Shown here: one piece after another, positions 33,240 through 36,231 of the stretch
Numbering within the stretch: the first letter of the stretch is position 1
Layout: every line of letters starts with the position of its first letter
NCBI GenBank assembly: GCA_030731855.1
Contig: JANQTG010000131.1
Span: forward strand, 56,781-93,011
Length of the DNA: 36,231 nt
Direction: 5' to 3'
DNA from: Cellulophaga sp.
Lineage (GTDB): Bacteria > Bacteroidota > Bacteroidia > Flavobacteriales > Flavobacteriaceae
Program-made: the position numbers and the translations under genes
Notes under the pieces: model-generated
The model's input: the letters and a program-made list of their open reading frames with translations, nothing else
Databases searched by the model: none
What the model was told of the DNA's origin: nothing

Positions 33240-35039
33240 ATGTCAGCAACAAAAAATATTGCCATTATTGCCCACGTCGATCACGGAAAAACTACCTTGG
33301 TTGATAAAATTATGTACCATTGCCAATTGTTCAGAGAGAATCAGAATACTGGCGATTTAATACTAGATAACAACGATTTAGAACGTGAAAGAGGTATTAC
33401 CATCACATCTAAAAACGTTTCTGTGGTGTATAAAGGCACCAAAATTAATATTATAGATACTCCAGGTCACGCCGATTTTGGTGGTGAGGTAGAGCGTGTA
33501 TTAAACATGGCAGATGGCGTATTACTTTTAGTAGATGCTTTCGAAGGTCCTATGCCTCAAACGCGTTTTGTTTTGCAAAAAGCAATCGATTTAGGTTTAA
33601 AACCTTGTGTTGTTATCAATAAAGTAGATAAAGAAAACTGTACTCCTGAAGAAGTTCACGAAAAAGTTTTTGATTTAATGTTTGAACTAGGTGCAGAAGA
33701 ATGGCAGTTAGATTTCCCTACCGTTTACGGTTCTGCAAAGAACAATTGGATGAGTGATGATTGGAAAAATCAAACCGAAAATATTGAGCCATTATTAGAT
33801 ATGGTTCTTGAGCACATCCCAACTTTTGAAGCTAAAGAAGGGAATACTCAAATGTTGATTACCTCTTTAGATTTCTCTTCGTTTACAGGTCGTATTGCGA
33901 TTGGTAGATTATTAAGAGGGGCTTTAAAGGAAAACCAACAAGTTTCTTTGGTTAAAAGAGATGGTAGAATTGTAAAGACAAAAATTAAAGAATTATATAC
34001 GTTTGAAGGTCTTGGTCGACTTAAAGTTCAAGAAGTAAAAACAGGAGATATTTGTGCTATTGTTGGTTTAGAAGGATTTGAAATTGGTGACACGGTTGCA
34101 GATATTGAAAATCCGGAGGGTTTAAAAACAATTGCGATTGATGAACCTACTATGAGTATGTTGTTTACCATTAACGATAGTCCGTTTTTTGGTAAAGATG
34201 GTAAATTTGTAACCTCTCGCCATATTAAAGATCGTTTAGAGCGTGAGCTAGAGAAAAACTTAGCATTACGTGTAAATGCTACGGATAGTGCTGATAAATT
34301 TTTGGTATTCGGAAGAGGCGTTTTACACTTGTCGGTTTTAATTGAAACCATGCGTCGTGAAGGGTACGAAATGCAAATTGGTCAGCCACAAGTAATCATT
34401 AAAGAAATTGATGGTCAAAAATGTGAGCCGATAGAAGAATTAACCATCGATTTACCAGAAGAAGTTTCAGGTAGAGCGGTTGAAATGGTATCGATCAGAA
34501 AAGGAGAAATGACTAGTATGGAAGCTAAGGGTAACCGTATGGTATGTCAGTTTTTAATTCCTTCAAGAGGTATTATTGGCTTAAGAAATCAGTTATTAAC
34601 GGCTACCGCAGGTGAAGCTATTATGGCGCATCGATTTTTAGAGTATCAACCAATGAAAGGTGATATTCCTCAGCGTCAAAACGGGTCTTTAGTGTCTATG
34701 GAATTAGGTAAATCTATTCCTTATTCAATTGATAAATTACAAGATAGAGGTAAGTTCTTTGTAGATCCAGGAGAAGATATTTACGAAGGTCAAGTTATCG
34801 GAGAAAACTCTAGAGGTGACGATATGACTATAAATATTACAAAAACTAAAAAGTTATCAAACGTACGTTCTTCTGGGGCGGATGATAAAGCTAAGATTAT
34901 ACCAGCTATTAAATTTTCGTTAGAAGAGGCTTTAGAATATATTCAGAAAGATGAATATGTTGAGGTAACTCCAAAGTTTATTCGTTTACGTAAAATTCAT
35001 TTAACTGAAAATGATCGTAAGCGTAATAAAATAGCTTAA
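33240..35039 (+). CDS. typA: Ribosome-associated translational GTPase TypA/BipA
   Basis: A 599-residue EF-G-like GTPase, the usual family length. G1 is AHVDHGKTTL (residues 11-20), the switch region is RERGITITSKN, G3 is DTPGHADF and G4 is NKVD. EF-Tu-like domain II, EF-G-like domains III and V, and the unique TypA C-terminal domain (ending KFIRLRKIHLTENDRKR) follow. It binds 70S ribosomes and supports 50S assembly and growth at low temperature in other bacteria. It is transcribed alone, with its own promoter and strong terminator. Confidence 0.97.
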   Translation: MSATKNIAIIAHVDHGKTTLVDKIMYHCQLFRENQNTGDLILDNNDLERERGITITSKNVSVVYKGTKINIIDTPGHADFGGEVERVLNMADGVLLLVDAFEGPMPQTRFVLQKAIDLGLKPCVVINKVDKENCTPEEVHEKVFDLMFELGAEEWQLDFPTVYGSAKNNWMSDDWKNQTENIEPLLDMVLEHIPTFEAKEGNTQMLITSLDFSSFTGRIAIGRLLRGALKENQQVSLVKRDGRIVKTKIKELYTFEGLGRLKVQEVKTGDICAIVGLEGFEIGDTVADIENPEGLKTIAIDEPTMSMLFTINDSPFFGKDGKFVTSRHIKDRLERELEKNLALRVNATDSADKFLVFGRGVLHLSVLIETMRREGYEMQIGQPQVIIKEIDGQKCEPIEELTIDLPEEVSGRAVEMVSIRKGEMTSMEAKGNRMVCQFLIPSRGIIGLRNQLLTATAGEAIMAHRFLEYQPMKGDIPQRQNGSLVSMELGKSIPYSIDKLQDRGKFFVDPGEDIYEGQVIGENSRGDDMTINITKTKKLSNVRSSGADDKAKIIPAIKFSLEEALEYIQKDEYVEVTPKFIRLRKIHLTENDRKRNKIA

Positions 35040-35058
35040 TTAATACGATTCAATAGTT

Positions 35059-35090
35059 AAAAACCCAAGATGCACATCTTGGGTTTTTTT
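35059..35090 (+). terminator. Intrinsic terminator of typA
   Basis: Stem AAACCCAAGATG / CATCTTGGGTTT with a very short loop, followed by seven or more T. Confidence 0.93.
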
Positions 35091-35146
35091 ATGTAAAGAA
35101 CTGAAATTAAAAGCGACTACCTAATTTCAATATTAAAAAAACTTTA

Positions 35147-36031
35147 ATGAAACAAGCACTTAAACTTACAGCACTATTATTTTTTCTTTTGACCATTTCT
35201 TGTAAAGAGACTCCCAAAGATGAGAAAATGGTTCAAACCGAACAAGAAAATATAAGCGAATACCATATTCCTAAAAATTGGATACAAAATAGAGTTAGTA
35301 AAGCAGAGATTACCTTAAATGCTACGGCAGCCGGTAAAGTCGTGTGGAACGGTATGGAAGCACATGGCGGTTTATCAAAATGGTATCAAAACGGGTATCT
35401 AAAATTTAGATTTGATTACCAACCATTAGATGGTTCAACACGCAGAAATACCTACCAAACGATAGATACTTGGAGCAATAAAGCAAAACATACTGCTTAT
35501 ACCGATAGTACCGCAACTTTTGGATGGGACGGTAAAGAAGCTTGGGTAAATGCGAAAGACAGTACAGCGTTTAAGTACGACACTAAATTTTGGGCTTTAA
35601 CACCTTTATATTTAGCAGCATATCCTTTTATTTTAGATGGAAAAGGAGTCCAATTACAACTCTTAGAAGAAAAAGAGTATAAAGGAAAATTACAAGAAGT
35701 GGTTAAAGTTACTTTTGATGCAAATGTTGGAGATGCTCCAGACGATTATTACGTACTATACTTCGATAAAGAAACACATATAATAAGTGCTATTCGGTAT
35801 ATTGTTTCGTATCCTGAGTATTTTCCTGATGGAGGGCATTCTCCAGAAAAAATTATGGAAGTAGTAGGGCATAAGGAAACTAAAGGTATAGTATTGCCAA
35901 CAGGTTTAAAAACCCATTGGTTAAACGAAGAAGATGAAATGGGTGAATATATTACTAAAATTGAGATAAGTGATGTTGATTTTATCACCGAACTACCAGA
36001 GGTTTTTTTCTCCAAACCGACTAATAATTAA
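35147..36031 (+). CDS. Lipoprotein of unknown function (DUF6503-like)
   Basis: A 294-residue lipoprotein with Cys19 after LLTIS (SCKETPK). The mature part is a single beta-rich domain: AHGGLSKWYQNGYLKFRFDY, TFGWDGKEAWVNAKD, YYVLYFDKETHIISAIRY, with VLPTGLKTHWLNEEDEMGEY near the end. The layout is like LolA/outer-membrane lipoprotein-sorting folds. I associate it with the DUF6503 group, but not with certainty. It is probably periplasmic and ends with a strong terminator. Confidence 0.78.
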   Translation: MKQALKLTALLFFLLTISCKETPKDEKMVQTEQENISEYHIPKNWIQNRVSKAEITLNATAAGKVVWNGMEAHGGLSKWYQNGYLKFRFDYQPLDGSTRRNTYQTIDTWSNKAKHTAYTDSTATFGWDGKEAWVNAKDSTAFKYDTKFWALTPLYLAAYPFILDGKGVQLQLLEEKEYKGKLQEVVKVTFDANVGDAPDDYYVLYFDKETHIISAIRYIVSYPEYFPDGGHSPEKIMEVVGHKETKGIVLPTGLKTHWLNEEDEMGEYITKIEISDVDFITELPEVFFSKPTNN

Positions 36032-36044
36032 GTAATAAAAAAAG

Positions 36045-36083
36045 AAAAAAGCTGCATTTTATTTAAAAATGCAGCTTTTTTTT
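36045..36083 (+). terminator. Intrinsic terminator after the DUF6503-like lipoprotein gene
   Basis: Stem AAAAAAGCTGCATTTT / AAAATGCAGCTTTTTT with a 5 nt loop and a T-run. Confidence 0.93.
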
Positions 36084-36231
36084 GGTTTTTGGTTTTTGGT
36101 TGTCCTTTGTCAGTTGTGGGTTGATGGGGAAAGTTTCAAGTGTCGTGTTTCAACTTTCCGGTTAAAAAGATGTCAGTTGTGGATTTCTGGTTGTTCTTTA
36201 TGAGTTTTTTGAACTTGAACTTGATACTTGA
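36084..36231. repeat. G/T-rich degenerate intergenic repeats
   Basis: The end of the window is a run of GGTTTTT, GGTTGTC, CAGTTGTGG and CTTGAACTTGATACTTGA units with no gene. It is the complement-like counterpart of the C/A-rich tract at 25815-25875 and resembles 5876-5900. Confidence 0.5.

Overview
The window looks like chromosomal DNA from a marine-type Flavobacteriaceae (Bacteroidota). Three things support this: a low GC content; several exact TAnnTTTG promoter boxes, the Bacteroidota -7 element; and a tmRNA whose tag decodes as GENNYALAA, the tag typical of this phylum. Many genes encode lipoproteins or belong to families common in flavobacteria (TypA, class II KdsA, DUF4173, DUF1361, YkgJ, LolE/FtsX permease, DEDDh exonuclease fused to GIY-YIG). 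There is no prophage, CRISPR array, rRNA or tRNA, and no intact insertion sequence. Most of the window is ordinary housekeeping and conserved-hypothetical content.

Layout. 1-5.1 kb: the 3' end of a histidine kinase, then a leftward run of VOC protein, alpha/beta hydrolase, cupin, lipoprotein and HerA-like ATPase, then an exported RidA. 5.2-10.1 kb: queE with a probable leaderless start, a lipoprotein metalloprotease, a methyltransferase, DUF2059 lipoprotein, YkgJ Fe/Zn-Cys protein, sterol-desaturase family enzyme, and a membrane-anchored XRE regulator. 10.3-13.8 kb: LolE-like permease, CotH-kinase lipoprotein and aldose-1-epimerase-like protein. 13.9-17.7 kb: a sulfur block made of a SulP transporter, a CstB-like persulfide dioxygenase/rhodanese and a 43-residue membrane peptide. 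Each of these has a Crp/Fnr-type palindrome about 41 bp upstream of its inferred transcription start. 17.7-23.5 kb: exonuclease/GIY-YIG nuclease, a small secreted protein, a PurD-like ATP-grasp ligase paired with a GNAT acetyltransferase, and an M19 dipeptidase lipoprotein. 23.5-25.1 kb: an AT-rich accessory stretch with one orphan lipoprotein and a decayed hipBA-like toxin-antitoxin locus. 25.1-27.1 kb: ssrA (tmRNA) with terminator and a saccharopine/alanine-dehydrogenase-like enzyme. 27.4-31 kb: two leftward operons (DUF4173/DUF1361 membrane proteins; membrane protein plus winged-helix regulator) that share the same operator, ACTTTG-N5-CAAAGT. 31-36.2 kb: DUF1801 protein, kdsA back-to-back with an outer-membrane-type protein, typA, and a lipoprotein.

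Non-coding structure. Two copies of a ~230 bp MITE-like element with 13 bp terminal inverted repeats lie at about 20.0 and 27.2 kb. There is a GC-rich palindrome cluster downstream of the cstB-like gene, and degenerate G/T-rich or A/C-rich tracts in several intergenic gaps. The strongest leads are regulatory: the sulfur-block palindromes and the winged-helix regulon. I did not find a clear new defence or biosynthetic system. The ATP-grasp/GNAT pair is the best candidate for an uncharacterised enzymatic pathway.
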